Source: Azospirillum halopraeferens DSM 3675 (GTDB lineage: Bacteria > Pseudomonadota > Alphaproteobacteria > Azospirillales > Azospirillaceae). From it: a stretch of 64,000 nt of DNA. Below, in pieces: positions 48,967 to 59,647 of this stretch (its first letter is position 1; each line of letters begins with the position of its first letter). The notes under the pieces are model-generated. The model saw only the letters and a program-made list of their open reading frames with translations. It searched no databases and was not told the DNA's origin. The stretch spans positions 62,001 to 126,000 of the forward strand of contig NZ_AUCF01000017.1 of assembly GCF_000429625.1 (NCBI RefSeq), read 5' to 3'. The position numbers and the translations under genes were made by a program.

Positions 48967-50022
48967 ATGCCCGCCGCTCCGACCGCCGCCGCGCTCAGCG
49001 CGAAGGTCCCCGCCACCGTCGTCACCGGCTTCCTCGGCGCCGGCAAGACGACGCTGATCCGCAGCCTGCTGGAGCAGGCCGACGGGCGCCGCCTGGCGCT
49101 CATCGTCAACGAGTTCGGCGACGTCGGCGTCGACGGCGAGATCCTGCGCGCCTGCGGCATCGAAGGCTGCCGCGACGACGACGTGATCGAGCTGGCCAAC
49201 GGCTGCCTGTGCTGCACCGTCGCCGACGACTTCGTGCCCGCCATCGAGGCGCTGCTGGCCCGCCCGCACCCGCCCGAGCACATCATCATCGAGACCTCGG
49301 GCCTGGCCCTGCCCAAGCCGCTGGTCCGCGCCTTCAACTGGCCGGCGGTGAAGACCCGGGTCACCGTCGACGGGGTGGTGGCGGTGGTCGACGCCGCCGC
49401 CGCCGCCGAGGGGCGCTTCGCCCCCGACCCCGCGGCGCTGGAGGCGCAGCGCCGCGACGCCGGCACGGTCGACCACGAGACGCCGGTGGAGGAGGTGTTC
49501 GAGGACCAGATCCTCTGCGCCGACCTGATCGTCGTCAACAAGACCGACCTGGTGGACGCCGACGGGCTGGCGCGGGTGGAGGCGCTGATCCGCGACGCCC
49601 TGCCCCACCGGCCCCGGCTGGTCCACACGGCCGGCGGCCGGGCGGATCCGCGCGTGCTGCTGGGCCTCGGCGCGGCGGCGGAGGACGACCTGGACCGCCG
49701 CCGGAGCCACCACGAGGACGACGGCGACCACGACCACGACGACTTCACCAGCTTCGTGGTGGAGCTGGCGCCGCAGCCCGACCCCGACGCCCTGGCGGAG
49801 CGGCTGCGCGCCGTCGCCGCCGCCCACGGCGTGCTGCGCCTGAAGGGCTTCGTCACCGTGCCGGGCAAGCCCATGCGGCTGCTGGTGCAGGGTGTGGGCG
49901 CGCGCATCCAGGCCCACTACGACCGCCTGTGGAAGCCGGGAGAGGAGCGCACCGGCCGCCTGGTGGTGATCGGCGAAACCGGTCTGGACCGCGCGGCGGT
50001 GGAGGCGGCGCTCGCCGGCTGA
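48967..50022 (+). CDS. cobW: CobW, cobalt chaperone GTPase for cobalamin synthesis
   Basis: A 351-residue G3E GTPase: Walker A GFLGAGKT (21-28), the metal-binding CLCC (80-83, in ANGCLCCTVADDF), NKTD, and a histidine/aspartate-rich loop (SHHEDDGDHDHDDF) in the C-terminal half. CobW supplies cobalt for CobNST chelation. It is located between cobalt import and cobN, as usual. It differs from the Zur-type GTPase in having the longer histidine loop. Confidence 0.95.
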   Translation: MPAAPTAAALSAKVPATVVTGFLGAGKTTLIRSLLEQADGRRLALIVNEFGDVGVDGEILRACGIEGCRDDDVIELANGCLCCTVADDFVPAIEALLARPHPPEHIIIETSGLALPKPLVRAFNWPAVKTRVTVDGVVAVVDAAAAAEGRFAPDPAALEAQRRDAGTVDHETPVEEVFEDQILCADLIVVNKTDLVDADGLARVEALIRDALPHRPRLVHTAGGRADPRVLLGLGAAAEDDLDRRRSHHEDDGDHDHDDFTSFVVELAPQPDPDALAERLRAVAAAHGVLRLKGFVTVPGKPMRLLVQGVGARIQAHYDRLWKPGEERTGRLVVIGETGLDRAAVEAALAG

Positions 50023-50025
50023 GCC

Positions 50026-53000
50026 ATGCACCTCCTCGCCACCCGCCAGGAGTCGCTGGAGGCGGCGCCGCAGGCCGTCGACCTGGGACACCGCCCGGCG
50101 GACCTGGTGGTGCTGTCCTTCTCCGACAGCGACCTCGGCGCGCTCGCCGCCGCCGCCCGGGCGGTCGGCGCCGACCGGCGGCCGTCGCTGCGTCTGGTCG
50201 CCCTCGGCCAGCTCGGCCACCCGCTGTCGGTGGACCTCTACGTCGATGCGGTGATCCGCACGGCGAAGGTGGTGGTGCTGCGCCTGCTGGGCGGCGCCGG
50301 CTACTGGCGCTACGGGCTGGAGCAGGTGGCCGCCGCCTGCCGGGAGACCGGGGCGGCGCTGGCCGTGCTGCCGGGCGACGGGCGGCCCGACCCGGCGCTG
50401 GAATCCCACGGCACGGTGCCGCCGGAGGTCACCCGGCGCCTCTTCGGCTACTTCGCCGAGGGCGGGCCGGACAACATGGCCAACCTGCTGGCCTACGCCG
50501 CCACCCTGGCCGGCACGCCGCTGGCGTGGGCGGAGCCGGCGCCGGTGCCGCGCTTCGGCCTCTACGACGGCTGGCGCGGCGCCGTGCCGGCGGACGCGCC
50601 CGCCGCGGCGCTGGTGTTCTACCGCGCCTATCTGCTGGCCGGCGATCTGGCGCCGATCCACGCCCTGGCCGACGCCCTGGCGGAGCGCGCGCTGGCGCCC
50701 CGCCTCTACCACGTCTCCTCCCTGAAGGAGCCGGACGCGGCGGCCTGGATGCGCCGCACGCTGGCGGCCCTGCGGCCCGGCGTGGTGCTGAACGCCACGG
50801 GATTCTCCGCGCAGGTGCCGGGGGAGGACGGGACACCCCTGGACGCCGCCGGAGCGCCGGTGCTCCAGGTGGTGCTGTCCACCGGCGGCGAGGCGGCGTG
50901 GCGCGGCTCCCTGCGCGGGCTCGGCCCCTCCGACCTCGCCATGAACGTGGTGCTGCCCGAGATGGACGGGCGCATCCCCGTGCGCGCCGTCGCCTTCAAG
51001 GCGGCGGGAGAGCCCGACCCCGACCTGCAGTTCGCCGAGGTGGCGAGCCGGCCGGTGGCCGACCGCATCGCCTTCACCGCCGACCTCGCCGCCGCCTGGG
51101 TGCGCCTGGCGCGCACGCCGCGGGCCGACCGGCGGCTGGCGCTGGTGCTGTCCGACTACCCCGGTGCCGGGTCGGCGGGGGCCGGCACCGGCCACGCCGT
51201 CGGCCTCGACACCCCGGCCAGCGTGACGGCGGTCCTCGACGCGCTGCGCGCCGCCGGCTACGGGGTGGCGGGGGCGCCGGCCGACGGGGCGGCGCTGATG
51301 CGGGCGCTCGCCGCCGGCGCGGCGGAGGCCGCCCTGTCGCTCGCCGACTATCACGCCCTGGTGCCCGCCGCCGTGCGCCGGCGCATCACAGCCGTCCGGG
51401 GCGAGGCGGCGGCCGACCCGCTGGTCACCGACGGCGCCTTCCGCTTCCGCGCCGTGCGCTGCGGCGCCGTCGTGGTGGCGGTGCAGCCGAGCCGCGGCGA
51501 CGGGCCGCTGACCACGGCGCAGCACCATGACCCCGAGACGCCGCCCGGCCATGGCTACGCCGCCTTCTACGCCTGGCTGCGCCGGGCCGTCGGCATCCAC
51601 GCGCTGGTCCAGATGGGCGCCCACGGCACCCTGGAGTGGCTGCCCGGCAAGGCGGTGGCCCTGTCGGCGGAGTGCTGGCCGGAGATCATCGGCGGCCCCC
51701 TGCCCTGCCTCTACCCCTTCATCGTCAACAACCCCGGCGAGGGGGTGCAGGCGCGCCGGCGCATCGGCGCCGTGCTGATCGGCCACCTGACGCCGCCGCC
51801 GGTGCAGGCCGGCCTGCACGGCCCGCTGGCCGAGCTGGAGCAGGCCATCGACGAATACGCCCAGGCGGACGGGCTGGACCCGCGCCGGCTCGGCGTGCTG
51901 CGCGAGACGATCCTTGATCTGGCCTGGCGGTCCGGCGTGGCGGCGGACTGCAACCTCTCCCCCGGCGACGACCCCGACGCCGTGCTCGCGCGCATCGACG
52001 CCCACCTCTGCGACGTCAAGGAGATGCAGATCCGCGACGGCCTGCACGTCTTCGGCGCCGCCCCCGACGCCGGCGCCCGCGCCCGCCTGCTGGCCGCCGT
52101 CGCCCGCTTCCCCCGCCGCCGCGGCGACGGGGAGGATGCCGCCCTGCCGCGGGCGCTGGCCGCCGATCTGGGCCTGCCGACGGACAGCCTGTTCACCGCC
52201 CCGCCCGGCACGCCGTGGGACGGCCCGCCCCTGCCCGGCGAACGGGCGCGCACCGTCGCCGACGTGCGCGCGGCACTGGACCGCATGGCGGTGGAGCTGG
52301 TGGCCGGCCGCGCCGCGCCGCGGCCGCACTGGACGCGCACCGCCGCCGTGCTCGGCGCGGTGGCGGCGGAGCTGGCGCCGCGCCTGGACGCCTCGGCGGA
52401 GCGGGAGATGGCGGCGCTGCTGGACGGGCTGGACGGGCGCTTCATCGCCCCCGGCCCCGGCGGCTCGCCGGCGCGCGGGCGGGCCGACGCCCTGCCGACC
52501 GGGCGCAACCTCTTCGCCATGGACCCCCGCGCGGTGCCGACGCCGTCCGCCTGGACGCTGGGCTGGCAGGCGGCCGACGCGCTGCTCACCCGCCATTTGC
52601 AGGACCACGGGGCGTGGCCGCAGCGCCTGGTGGTGGACTGCTGGGGGACGCCGGCCATGCGCACCGGCGGCGACGAGCTGGCCCAGGCCATGGCCCTGCT
52701 CGGCGTGCGCCCGTTGTGGGAGGGCGGCTCGGGCCGGGTCACCGGGTTCGAGATCCTGCCGGCCGGCGTGCTGGGCCGGCCGCGCGTCGACGTCACCCTG
52801 CGCATCTCCGGCCTGTTCCGCGACGTCTTCCCGCAGCAGATCGCCCTGTTCGACCAGGCGGTGCGCGCCGTCGCCGCCCTGGAGGACGAGGACGGTGAGA
52901 CCAACCCCCTGGCCGCCGCCGTCCGGCGCGAGACGGCGGAGCTGGCCGGCGCCGGCCTGGCCGCCGGGGACGCGGCGCGCCGCGCCGCCGCCCGCGTCTT

Positions 53001-53688
53001 CGGCGCCGCGCCGGGCGGCTACGGCACGGCCCTGTCGGGGATGATCGCCCGCGGCGAGTGGCGCGACCGCGCCGCCTTCGGCACCGCCTATCTGGAGGGG
53101 GGCTGTCACGCCTACGGCGCCGGCCTCGACGGCGTGGCGCTGCCCGCCCTGTTCCGCCGCCGCGTCGGCGGCGCCGACGGGCTGATCCACCACCAGGACC
53201 AGCGGGAGCACGACGTGCTGTCCCACGACGGCCATTACCAGTACCAGGGCGGCTTCGCCGCGGCCGCCGCCCTGGACGACGCGGCGCCGACCCTCTATCA
53301 CCTGGACAGCGCCGAGCCGGACCGGCTGACGGTGCGCACGCTGGGGGACGAGATCGCCCGCACCCTGCGCGGACGCGCCGCCAACCCGCGCTGGATCGCC
53401 GGCATGATGCGCCACGGCCACCGCGGTGCCGCGGAGCTGGCGGCGACGGTGGAGGCGCTGTTCGCCTTCGCGGCGACCACGCGCGCCGTGCGCGACCATC
53501 ATTTCGACCTGCTGCACGAGGCTTATGTGGACGACGACGCCGTCTGGGACTTCCTGATCGAGGCCAACCCCGCCGCCGCGCGCCATGTGCTGGACCGGCT
53601 GGAGGATGCGCTGGGGCGCGGCCTGTGGCATCCCCGGCGCAACCACACCGCCCACGCGCTGCACCGCCGCCGCGAGGGCCTGTCATGA
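50026..53688 (+). CDS. cobN: CobN, large subunit of aerobic cobaltochelatase
   Basis: A 1220-residue protein, a normal length for CobN. It carries family motifs such as FGYFAEGGPDNMANLL, EVLNATGFSAQVPG-type and AFYAWLRRAVGIHALVQMGAHGTLEWLPGKAVALS, PCLYPFIVNNPGEGVQARRR, and late MRTGGDELAQAMALLGVRPLWEGGSGRVTGFEILP. With CobS and CobT (not in this window) it inserts Co2+ into hydrogenobyrinic acid a,c-diamide using ATP. Its stop overlaps the cobG start. The large leftward frames over it are shadows. Confidence 0.97.
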   Translation: MHLLATRQESLEAAPQAVDLGHRPADLVVLSFSDSDLGALAAAARAVGADRRPSLRLVALGQLGHPLSVDLYVDAVIRTAKVVVLRLLGGAGYWRYGLEQVAAACRETGAALAVLPGDGRPDPALESHGTVPPEVTRRLFGYFAEGGPDNMANLLAYAATLAGTPLAWAEPAPVPRFGLYDGWRGAVPADAPAAALVFYRAYLLAGDLAPIHALADALAERALAPRLYHVSSLKEPDAAAWMRRTLAALRPGVVLNATGFSAQVPGEDGTPLDAAGAPVLQVVLSTGGEAAWRGSLRGLGPSDLAMNVVLPEMDGRIPVRAVAFKAAGEPDPDLQFAEVASRPVADRIAFTADLAAAWVRLARTPRADRRLALVLSDYPGAGSAGAGTGHAVGLDTPASVTAVLDALRAAGYGVAGAPADGAALMRALAAGAAEAALSLADYHALVPAAVRRRITAVRGEAAADPLVTDGAFRFRAVRCGAVVVAVQPSRGDGPLTTAQHHDPETPPGHGYAAFYAWLRRAVGIHALVQMGAHGTLEWLPGKAVALSAECWPEIIGGPLPCLYPFIVNNPGEGVQARRRIGAVLIGHLTPPPVQAGLHGPLAELEQAIDEYAQADGLDPRRLGVLRETILDLAWRSGVAADCNLSPGDDPDAVLARIDAHLCDVKEMQIRDGLHVFGAAPDAGARARLLAAVARFPRRRGDGEDAALPRALAADLGLPTDSLFTAPPGTPWDGPPLPGERARTVADVRAALDRMAVELVAGRAAPRPHWTRTAAVLGAVAAELAPRLDASAEREMAALLDGLDGRFIAPGPGGSPARGRADALPTGRNLFAMDPRAVPTPSAWTLGWQAADALLTRHLQDHGAWPQRLVVDCWGTPAMRTGGDELAQAMALLGVRPLWEGGSGRVTGFEILPAGVLGRPRVDVTLRISGLFRDVFPQQIALFDQAVRAVAALEDEDGETNPLAAAVRRETAELAGAGLAAGDAARRAAARVFGAAPGGYGTALSGMIARGEWRDRAAFGTAYLEGGCHAYGAGLDGVALPALFRRRVGGADGLIHHQDQREHDVLSHDGHYQYQGGFAAAAALDDAAPTLYHLDSAEPDRLTVRTLGDEIARTLRGRAANPRWIAGMMRHGHRGAAELAATVEALFAFAATTRAVRDHHFDLLHEAYVDDDAVWDFLIEANPAAARHVLDRLEDALGRGLWHPRRNHTAHALHRRREGLS

Positions 53689-55082
53689 CCGCGCTGCCCG
53701 CCGCCGCCGGGCCGCGGCCGCGCCGGCGCGGCGCCTGCCCCGGCGCGGTCGCCCCCATGATGGTGGGGGACGGGCTGCTGGTGCGGGTGCGGGTGCCGGC
53801 CGGCGTGCTGCCCGCCGCCGCGGCGCGGCGCATCGCCGCCCTGGCCGCCCTGGCCGCCGCCCACGGCAACGGCCTGATCGAGCTGAGCCACCGCGGCAAC
53901 CTGCAGATCCGCGGCGTCACCGCCGCCACCCTGCCGGCGGTCACCGCCGGGCTGGACGCGCTGGGCCTGCTGGCCGCCGACGCGGTGAGCGAGGCCGTGC
54001 GCAACGTGCTGACCGCCCCCGCCGCCGGCATCGACGCCGACGCCGTGCTGGACGTGCGGGCGCCGGCGCTCGCCCTCGACGCCCGTCTGGCGGCCGACGC
54101 CGCCCTGCACCGGCTGCCGCCCAAGTTCGGCTTCGTGGTGGACGGCGGCGGGCGCGCCCATCTGGCCGACAGCCGCACCGACTTGCGCTTCGACGCCGTG
54201 GCGACCCCGGCGGGGCCGCGTCTGCGGGTGGCCGCCGGCGGCACCCTGGCGGACGCCGCACTGCTGGGCCTGTGCACCCCCGGGGCGGTGCCCGACGTGG
54301 CCGCCGCCGCCGCCATCGCCTTCCTGGACCTGCGCGCCGCCCTGCCCGAGCCGCCGCGCCGCATGGCCGGGCTGGTGGCCGCGGCGGGGGCGGCGGCGCT
54401 GCGCGCCCGCATCCCCGGCCTGGAGCCCCTAACCGACACCGCCGCGCCGGAGCGGCCGGTGCGCACCGTGCTCGGGGTGCGGCCGGGCTGGCTGGGCGTC
54501 GCCTTTCCCTTCGGCCGGCTCACCGCGGCGACGCTGGAGACCATGGCCGATCTGGCCAACGCGCACGGCACCGGGGAGCTGCGGCTGACCCCGTGGCGGG
54601 CGCTGCTGCTGCCCGGTGCCGGCGGCGCCGCGGCAGAGGCCGCCCGGGCGGCCGGCGGCGTTCTCGACGACGGCGACCCGCGCCTGGCGGCGACCGCATG
54701 CAGCGGGGCCGCGGGCTGCGACGTCGGCACCACCGACACCCACGCCGACGCCCTGGCCCTGGTGGCGGCGGCCCCGGCGCTGATCGCCGCCGGCGGCACC
54801 CTGCACGTCTCCGGCTGCGCCAAGGGCTGCGCCCGCCCCGGCCCCGCCGGCGTCACCCTGAGCGCACAGGACGGCCGCTACGACCTGGGCGTGCTGGCCT
54901 CCCCCGGCGGCCCGGTGCGCGCCCGCGCGCTGGACCCGGCCGCGGCGGTGGCGGCGGTGGCGGCGCTGGACCGGCTGCTGCGTGCCAACCGCCGTCCCGG
55001 GGAGGACGCCGATGCGGCGCTGGCCCGCCTGGCGCCCGAGATCGACCGCCTGTTCGCCCGCGAGGAGCCGCCCGGTGCCTGA
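53685..55082 (+). CDS. cobG: CobG, precorrin-3B synthase
   Basis: The product has 465 residues from the ATG at 53685. It is a nitrite/sulfite reductase-like protein: [16 protein letters not shown] near the start, then [50 protein letters not shown], and the [4Fe-4S] cysteines in [11 protein letters not shown] and [12 protein letters not shown]. CobG uses oxygen to form precorrin-3B for ring contraction, so the pathway here is the oxygen-dependent one. It overlaps cobN and cobH. Confidence 0.92.
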   Translation: MTALPAAAGPRPRRRGACPGAVAPMMVGDGLLVRVRVPAGVLPAAAARRIAALAALAAAHGNGLIELSHRGNLQIRGVTAATLPAVTAGLDALGLLAADAVSEAVRNVLTAPAAGIDADAVLDVRAPALALDARLAADAALHRLPPKFGFVVDGGGRAHLADSRTDLRFDAVATPAGPRLRVAAGGTLADAALLGLCTPGAVPDVAAAAAIAFLDLRAALPEPPRRMAGLVAAAGAAALRARIPGLEPLTDTAAPERPVRTVLGVRPGWLGVAFPFGRLTAATLETMADLANAHGTGELRLTPWRALLLPGAGGAAAEAARAAGGVLDDGDPRLAATACSGAAGCDVGTTDTHADALALVAAAPALIAAGGTLHVSGCAKGCARPGPAGVTLSAQDGRYDLGVLASPGGPVRARALDPAAAVAAVAALDRLLRANRRPGEDADAALARLAPEIDRLFAREEPPGA

Positions 55083-55713
55083 TTCACCCTACGACTACAT
55101 CCGCGACGGGGCGGCGATCTACCGCCGGTCCTTCGCCACCATCCGGGCGGAGGCGGTACTGGACCACCTGCCCGACGACCTGAAGCCGGTGGCGGTGCGC
55201 GTCATCCACGCCTGCGGCATGGTGGACGTGGCGGCCGACCTGATGTTCTCGCCCGACGTGGCGGCGGCCGGGCGGGCGGCGCTGAAGGACGGCGCCCCCG
55301 TGCTGTGCGACAGCGAGATGGTCGCCCACGGCATCACCCGCGCCCGCCTGCCGGCCGGCAACGCCGTGCTGTGCACGCTGCGCGACCCCGCCGTGCCGGA
55401 TCTGGCGCGGAGCATCGCCAACACCCGCTCCGCCGCGGCGCTGGAGCTGTGGCGGCCGCACCTTGCCGGGTCGGTGGTGGCCATCGGCAACGCGCCGACG
55501 GCCCTGTTCCGCCTGCTGGAGCTGCTGGCCGACGGCGCGCCGCGCCCGGCGGCGATCCTGGGCTTCCCCGTGGGCTTCGTCGGTGCCGTCGAGAGCAAGG
55601 ACGCGCTGGCCGCCGCCGGGTTCGGCATCCCCTATCTCGCCGTGCGCGGACGGCGGGGCGGCAGCGCCATGGCGGCGGCCGCGGTCAACGCGCTGGCGAG
55701 CGAGGACGAATGA
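55075..55713 (+). CDS. cobH: CobH, precorrin-8X methylmutase
   Basis: The product has 212 residues from the GTG at 55075. It is a typical CobH/Cbi[44 protein letters not shown] with the catalytic histidine, DSEMVAHGI, and [16 protein letters not shown]. It moves the C11 methyl group to C12, making hydrogenobyrinic acid. It overlaps cobG by 8 bases and cobI by 4. Confidence 0.95.
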   Translation: MPDSPYDYIRDGAAIYRRSFATIRAEAVLDHLPDDLKPVAVRVIHACGMVDVAADLMFSPDVAAAGRAALKDGAPVLCDSEMVAHGITRARLPAGNAVLCTLRDPAVPDLARSIANTRSAAALELWRPHLAGSVVAIGNAPTALFRLLELLADGAPRPAAILGFPVGFVGAVESKDALAAAGFGIPYLAVRGRRGGSAMAAAAVNALASEDE

Positions 55714-56453
55714 GCACCCCACCCATCCCCACCGGCACCTTCTACGGCATCGGCACCGGCCCCGGCGATCCCGAGCTGATGACCCTGAAGGCCGTGCGCG
55801 TGCTGCGCGCCTGCCCGGTGGTGGCCTATTTCTGCAAGCGCGGCAGCCGCGGCAACGCCCGCCGCATCGCCGGCGCGTTCCTGACCGACGAGCACACCGA
55901 GCTGCCGCTGGTCTATCCGGTCACCACGGAACTGCCGGTGGAGCATCCCGACTACGGCCGGCAGATCGAGGAATTCTTCGACCGCTCGGCGGCCGAGGTG
56001 GCGGCCCACCTCGCGGCCGGGCGCTCGGTGGTGGCGCTCAACGAGGGGGATCCGTTCTTCTACGGCTCGTTCATGCACCTGTTCCTGCGCCTGGCCGGGC
56101 GCTTCCCGGTGGAGGTGGTGCCGGGCGTCACCTCGATGGCCGGCTGCGCGGCGCTGCTGCCCACGCCGCTGACCATGCGCGACGACGTGCTGTCGGTCAT
56201 CCCCGGCACGCTGGGGGAGGAGGAGCTGGTGCGGGCCCTCGGCACCGCCGACGCCGCGGTGGTGATGAAGCTGGGCCACAACCTGCCCAAGGTGCGCCGC
56301 GCCGTGCGGGCGGCCGGGCTGGAGGCGCGCGCCTGGTACGTGGAGCGCGGCACCATGGCCGACCAGCGCATGCTGCCCCTGGCCGAGGCGCCGGAGGACG
56401 GCGCCCCCTACTTCTCCATGGTGCTGATCCCCGGCCGGGGGCTGCGGCGATGA
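55710..56453 (+). CDS. cobI: CobI, precorrin-2 C20-methyltransferase
   Basis: A 247-residue tetrapyrrole methyltransferase: [33 protein letters not shown] at the start, then [18 protein letters not shown] and [24 protein letters not shown]. It methylates C20 of precorrin-2 with S-adenosylmethionine. It is translationally coupled to cobH and cobJ by ATGA overlaps. Confidence 0.95.
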   Translation: MSTPPIPTGTFYGIGTGPGDPELMTLKAVRVLRACPVVAYFCKRGSRGNARRIAGAFLTDEHTELPLVYPVTTELPVEHPDYGRQIEEFFDRSAAEVAAHLAAGRSVVALNEGDPFFYGSFMHLFLRLAGRFPVEVVPGVTSMAGCAALLPTPLTMRDDVLSVIPGTLGEEELVRALGTADAAVVMKLGHNLPKVRRAVRAAGLEARAWYVERGTMADQRMLPLAEAPEDGAPYFSMVLIPGRGLRR

Positions 56454-57214
56454 GCGCCGGCCGCGTCGTCGTCGTCGGGCTGGGGCCGGGCGGTTCCGAC
56501 TGGCTGACGCCGGAATCGGCGCGCGAGCTGGCCGAGGCCGAGGACCTCGTGGGCTACGGCCCCTATCTGGACCGCGTGCCCGCCGGGCCGCAGGTCCGCC
56601 ACGCCTCCGACAACCGGGTGGAGCTGGACCGCGCCCGCCTCGCCCTGGACCTGGCCGCCGGCGGGCGGCGGGTGGCGGTGGTGTCGGGCGGCGATCCCGG
56701 CGTCTTCGCCATGGCGGCGGCGGTGTACGAGGCCCTGGACGCCGAAGCCGGCGGCACCGGCCGGCGCGACGTGGAGGTGCGGGTGTGCCCCGGCATCACC
56801 GCCATGCAGGCGGCGGCGGCGCGGGCCGGGGCGCCGCTGGGGCACGATTTCTGCGCCATCTCCCTGTCCGACAACCTGAAGCCGTGGGATGTGGTGCTGC
56901 GCCGTCTGCGCCTGGCGGCGGAGGCGGATTTCGTGATCGCCCTCTACAACCCGGTGTCGCGGGCCCGCCCCTGGCAGCTCGGCGCCGCCTTCGACGCCCT
57001 GCGCGCCGTGCGCGACCCCGCCACGCCGGTCATCCTCGGCCGCGCCATCGGGCGCCCGGACGAGCGGCTGACCGTCACCACCCTGGCCGCCGCCGACCCC
57101 GCCGCGGCGGACATGAGCACGGTGGTGATCGTCGGCTCCTCCCACACCCGCACCCTTGCCGGCCCCGGCGGCGCCCGGGTCTACACCCCGCGCCGCTACG
57201 GCACCGGGGGGTGA
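56450..57214 (+). CDS. cobJ: CobJ, precorrin-3B C17-methyltransferase
   Basis: A 254-residue methyltransferase: VVVVGLGPGGSDWLTPESARELAEAEDLVGYGPYLDRV, VAVVSGGDPGVFAMAAAVYEA, VCPGITAMQAAAARAGAPLGHDFCAISLSDNLKPWDVVLRRL. It methylates C17 and contracts the ring. The 3' end overlaps the convergent cobK gene by 19 bases. Confidence 0.95.
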   Translation: MSAGRVVVVGLGPGGSDWLTPESARELAEAEDLVGYGPYLDRVPAGPQVRHASDNRVELDRARLALDLAAGGRRVAVVSGGDPGVFAMAAAVYEALDAEAGGTGRRDVEVRVCPGITAMQAAAARAGAPLGHDFCAISLSDNLKPWDVVLRRLRLAAEADFVIALYNPVSRARPWQLGAAFDALRAVRDPATPVILGRAIGRPDERLTVTTLAAADPAAADMSTVVIVGSSHTRTLAGPGGARVYTPRRYGTGG

Positions 57215-57981
57215 GCGTGGCCGCCGGCACCGCCGCCGGGCGCCGCCTCCCGGCGCTCCAGCCACGCCGCCGCCGCCGCGGGGTCGTGCACGACGGGGGC
57301 CGGGCCGGGCGGCGGGCGGTCCACCATCACCACGGGAATGCCGCGCCGGCGCGCCGCGTCCAGCTTGGCCCGCGTCGCGGTGCCGCCGCTGTTCTTGCTG
57401 ACCACCGCGTCGATGCGGTGCTCCTCCAGCAGGGCCAGTTCCGCGTCCGGCGCGAAGGGGCCGCGGTCGAGCAGCAGGGTGAATCGGGGCAGCGCCGGCA
57501 TGGGGTCCGGCGGATCCACGGTGCGGATCAGGTAGTGCTTCTCCGGCACCGCCGCGAAGGGCGCCAGCTCCTGCCGGCCCACCGTCAGGAACACCCGCTC
57601 GCCGAGGCCGCGCAGGGCCGCCGCCGCCGCCGCCATGTCGGGAACGGCGATCCAGCGGTCGCCCGGCTGCGCCGTCCAGGGGGCGCGGCCCAGCACCAGC
57701 AGCGGCACCCCCAGCCGCCCGCAGGCCGCGACGGCGTTGGCGGAGATGCGCGCGGCGAAGGGATGGGTGGCGTCCACCACCGCGGCGACCCCCTGCTCCG
57801 CCAGCCACGCCGCCAGGCCGTCGACGCCGCCGAAGCCGCCGATGCGGGTGGGCAGGGGCGGCAACACCGGGTTGGCGGTGCGCCCGGCCAGCGACACCGT
57901 CGCGGCGATGCGGGGATTGCCGGCCAGCCGGCGGGCCAGCGCCGTCGCCTCCGTCGTGCCGCCGAGAATCAGGACCTTCAT
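57196..57981 (-). CDS. cobK: CobK, precorrin-6A reductase
   Basis: The product has 261 residues from the ATG at 57981. The start (MKVLILGGTTEATALARRLAG) is the dinucleotide-binding motif of CobK/CbiJ; further motifs are VVDATHPFAARISANAVAAC and VVSKNSGGTATRAKLDAARRRGIPVVMV. It reduces precorrin-6A with NADPH. It is read against its neighbours, overlapping cobJ at its end and leaving 32 bases to the divergent cobL. Confidence 0.95.
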   Translation of the reverse strand: MKVLILGGTTEATALARRLAGNPRIAATVSLAGRTANPVLPPLPTRIGGFGGVDGLAAWLAEQGVAAVVDATHPFAARISANAVAACGRLGVPLLVLGRAPWTAQPGDRWIAVPDMAAAAAALRGLGERVFLTVGRQELAPFAAVPEKHYLIRTVDPPDPMPALPRFTLLLDRGPFAPDAELALLEEHRIDAVVSKNSGGTATRAKLDAARRRGIPVVMVDRPPPGPAPVVHDPAAAAAWLERREAAPGGGAGGHAHPPVP

Positions 57982-58013
57982 CGCACCGCCGCCCCCCGCC
58001 ATCGAGACCGCCC

Positions 58014-59258
58014 ATGATTAGCACATCCTCCCCGCCGGCGGAGCGCTGGCTGTCGGTCGTCGGCATCGGCGAGGACGGCTGGGACGGGCTGTCCCCCGCC
58101 GCGCGCGCGCTGGTGGAGCGGGCCGAGCTGCTGGCCGGCGGGGCGCGCCACCTGGACCTGGTGCCGGAGCGGCCGGGGCAGGCGCGGCTCGCCTGGCCGT
58201 CGCCGCTGACCGACGCCCTGCCGGCCCTGCTGGCGCGGCGCGGCCGGCCGGTGTGCGTGCTGGCCAGCGGCGATCCCTGCTGGTACGGCATCGCCACGAC
58301 GCTGGGGCGCGCCGTGCCGGCGGCGCAGACGCTGGTCGTCCCGGCCCCCTCCGCCTTCAGCCTCGCGGCCGCCCGCCTGGGCTGGGCGTTGCAGGACACG
58401 GTCTGCCTGTCGGTGCACGGCCGACCGGCCGAGCTGGTGCTACCCCATCTGCAACCGGGCGCCCGGCTGCTGGCGCTGAGCTGGGACGGCGCGACGCCGG
58501 CCCGCCTGGCCGCGCTGCTGCGCGCCCACGGCTTCGCCGCCTCGCGCCTGGTGGTGCTGGAACGCCTGGGCGGCCCGCACGAGCGGGTGTGGGAGACCAC
58601 CGCGGCGGCGTCCGCGGTGGAGCGCGCGGCCGACCTCAACACCGTCGCCATCGACTGCGTCGCGGCGCCGGGCGCGCGGGCCCTGCCCCGCACCCCCGGC
58701 CTGCCCGACGCGTGGTTCGCCCACGACGGCCAGATCACCAAGCGCGAGGTGCGCGCCCTCACCCTGTCCCTGCTGGCGCCGCGCCGCGGCGAGCGGCTGT
58801 GGGACGTCGGCGCCGGCTCGGGCTCGGTGGCGGTGGAATGGATGCTGGCCGACCCCGCCAACCGCGCCGTCGCCATCGAGGCGCGCCCCGACCGGGCGGC
58901 GCGCATCCCCGCCAACGCCGCCGCCTTCGGCGTGCCGGGGCTGGAACTGGTGCAGGGCCGCGCGCCGGACGCCCTGGCCGGCCTGCCCGCCCCTGACGCG
59001 GTGTTCATCGGCGGCGGCGTGACCGTGCCCGGCGTGATCGAGGCGTGCTGGGCCGCCCTGCCCCCCGGCGGCCGGCTGTGCGCCAACGCCGTCACGGTGG
59101 AGGGCGAGGCGGTCCTCGCCGCCGCCGCGGCCCGGCTGGGCGGCACGCTGACGCGGGTGGCGGTCAGCCGGGCGGAGCCGCTGGGCGGCTTCCTCGGCTG
59201 GCGGCCGCTGTCGCCGATCACCCTGTGGCGGGCCGACAAGCCATGGGGGGCGCCGTGA
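58014..59258 (+). CDS. cobL: CobL, precorrin-6B C5,15-methyltransferase (decarboxylating)
   Basis: A 414-residue fusion of two enzymes: an N-terminal CbiE-like methyltransferase ([51 protein letters not shown]) and a C-terminal CbiT-like class I methyltransferase ([48 protein letters not shown]). It methylates C5 and C15 and removes the acetate carboxyl on ring C. Its stop overlaps cobE. Confidence 0.96.
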   Translation: MISTSSPPAERWLSVVGIGEDGWDGLSPAARALVERAELLAGGARHLDLVPERPGQARLAWPSPLTDALPALLARRGRPVCVLASGDPCWYGIATTLGRAVPAAQTLVVPAPSAFSLAAARLGWALQDTVCLSVHGRPAELVLPHLQPGARLLALSWDGATPARLAALLRAHGFAASRLVVLERLGGPHERVWETTAAASAVERAADLNTVAIDCVAAPGARALPRTPGLPDAWFAHDGQITKREVRALTLSLLAPRRGERLWDVGAGSGSVAVEWMLADPANRAVAIEARPDRAARIPANAAAFGVPGLELVQGRAPDALAGLPAPDAVFIGGGVTVPGVIEACWAALPPGGRLCANAVTVEGEAVLAAAAARLGGTLTRVAVSRAEPLGGFLGWRPLSPITLWRADKPWGAP

Positions 59259-59647
59259 TCGCCGCCGGCCTGGGCTGCCGCCGCGGCTGCCCCGGGGCGG
59301 AGATCGCCGGGCTGGTCCGCGCCGCCTTCGACGCCGCCGGCCTGGACGGCGCCGCCCGCGCCGCCGCCGTGCTGTTCGCGCCGGAGCGCAAGCGCGGCGA
59401 GGCGGGACTGCCGGCCGCCGCCGCCCTGCTGGCCCTGCCCCTGCGCTTCCTGCCCGATGCGGCGCTGGCCGCCGTGGCGGACCGCTGCGTCACCCGCTCG
59501 CCCCGCGTCGCCGCGGCGGTCGGCCTGCCCTCGGTCGCCGAGGCGGCGGCGCTCGCCGGGGCCGGCCCGGCCGGCCGGCTGCTGCTGCCCCGCCTGTCCA
59601 CCCCGCGCGCCACCTGCGCGCTCGCCCGGCCGGAGACCGCGCCATGA
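59255..59647 (+). CDS. cobE: CobE, cobalamin synthesis protein (CbiG C-terminal type)
   Basis: The product has 130 residues from the GTG at 59255 (GTGA overlap with cobL); an ATG at 59243 is in frame. The start [23 protein letters not shown] and the middle [43 protein letters not shown] match CobE/CbiG C-terminal domains. CobE is thought to bind intermediates in the aerobic pathway; its exact reaction is not settled. It overlaps cobM by 4 bases. Confidence 0.9.
   Translation: MIAAGLGCRRGCPGAEIAGLVRAAFDAAGLDGAARAAAVLFAPERKRGEAGLPAAAALLALPLRFLPDAALAAVADRCVTRSPRVAAAVGLPSVAEAAALAGAGPAGRLLLPRLSTPRATCALARPETAP

Noticed and set aside
48739..53664. A leftward open frame of 1641 codons over cobW, cobN and cobG
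   Set aside because: It lies opposite well-recognised cobalamin genes, has low-complexity His/Arg/Gly-rich content, and no family match. It is a GC-driven shadow.
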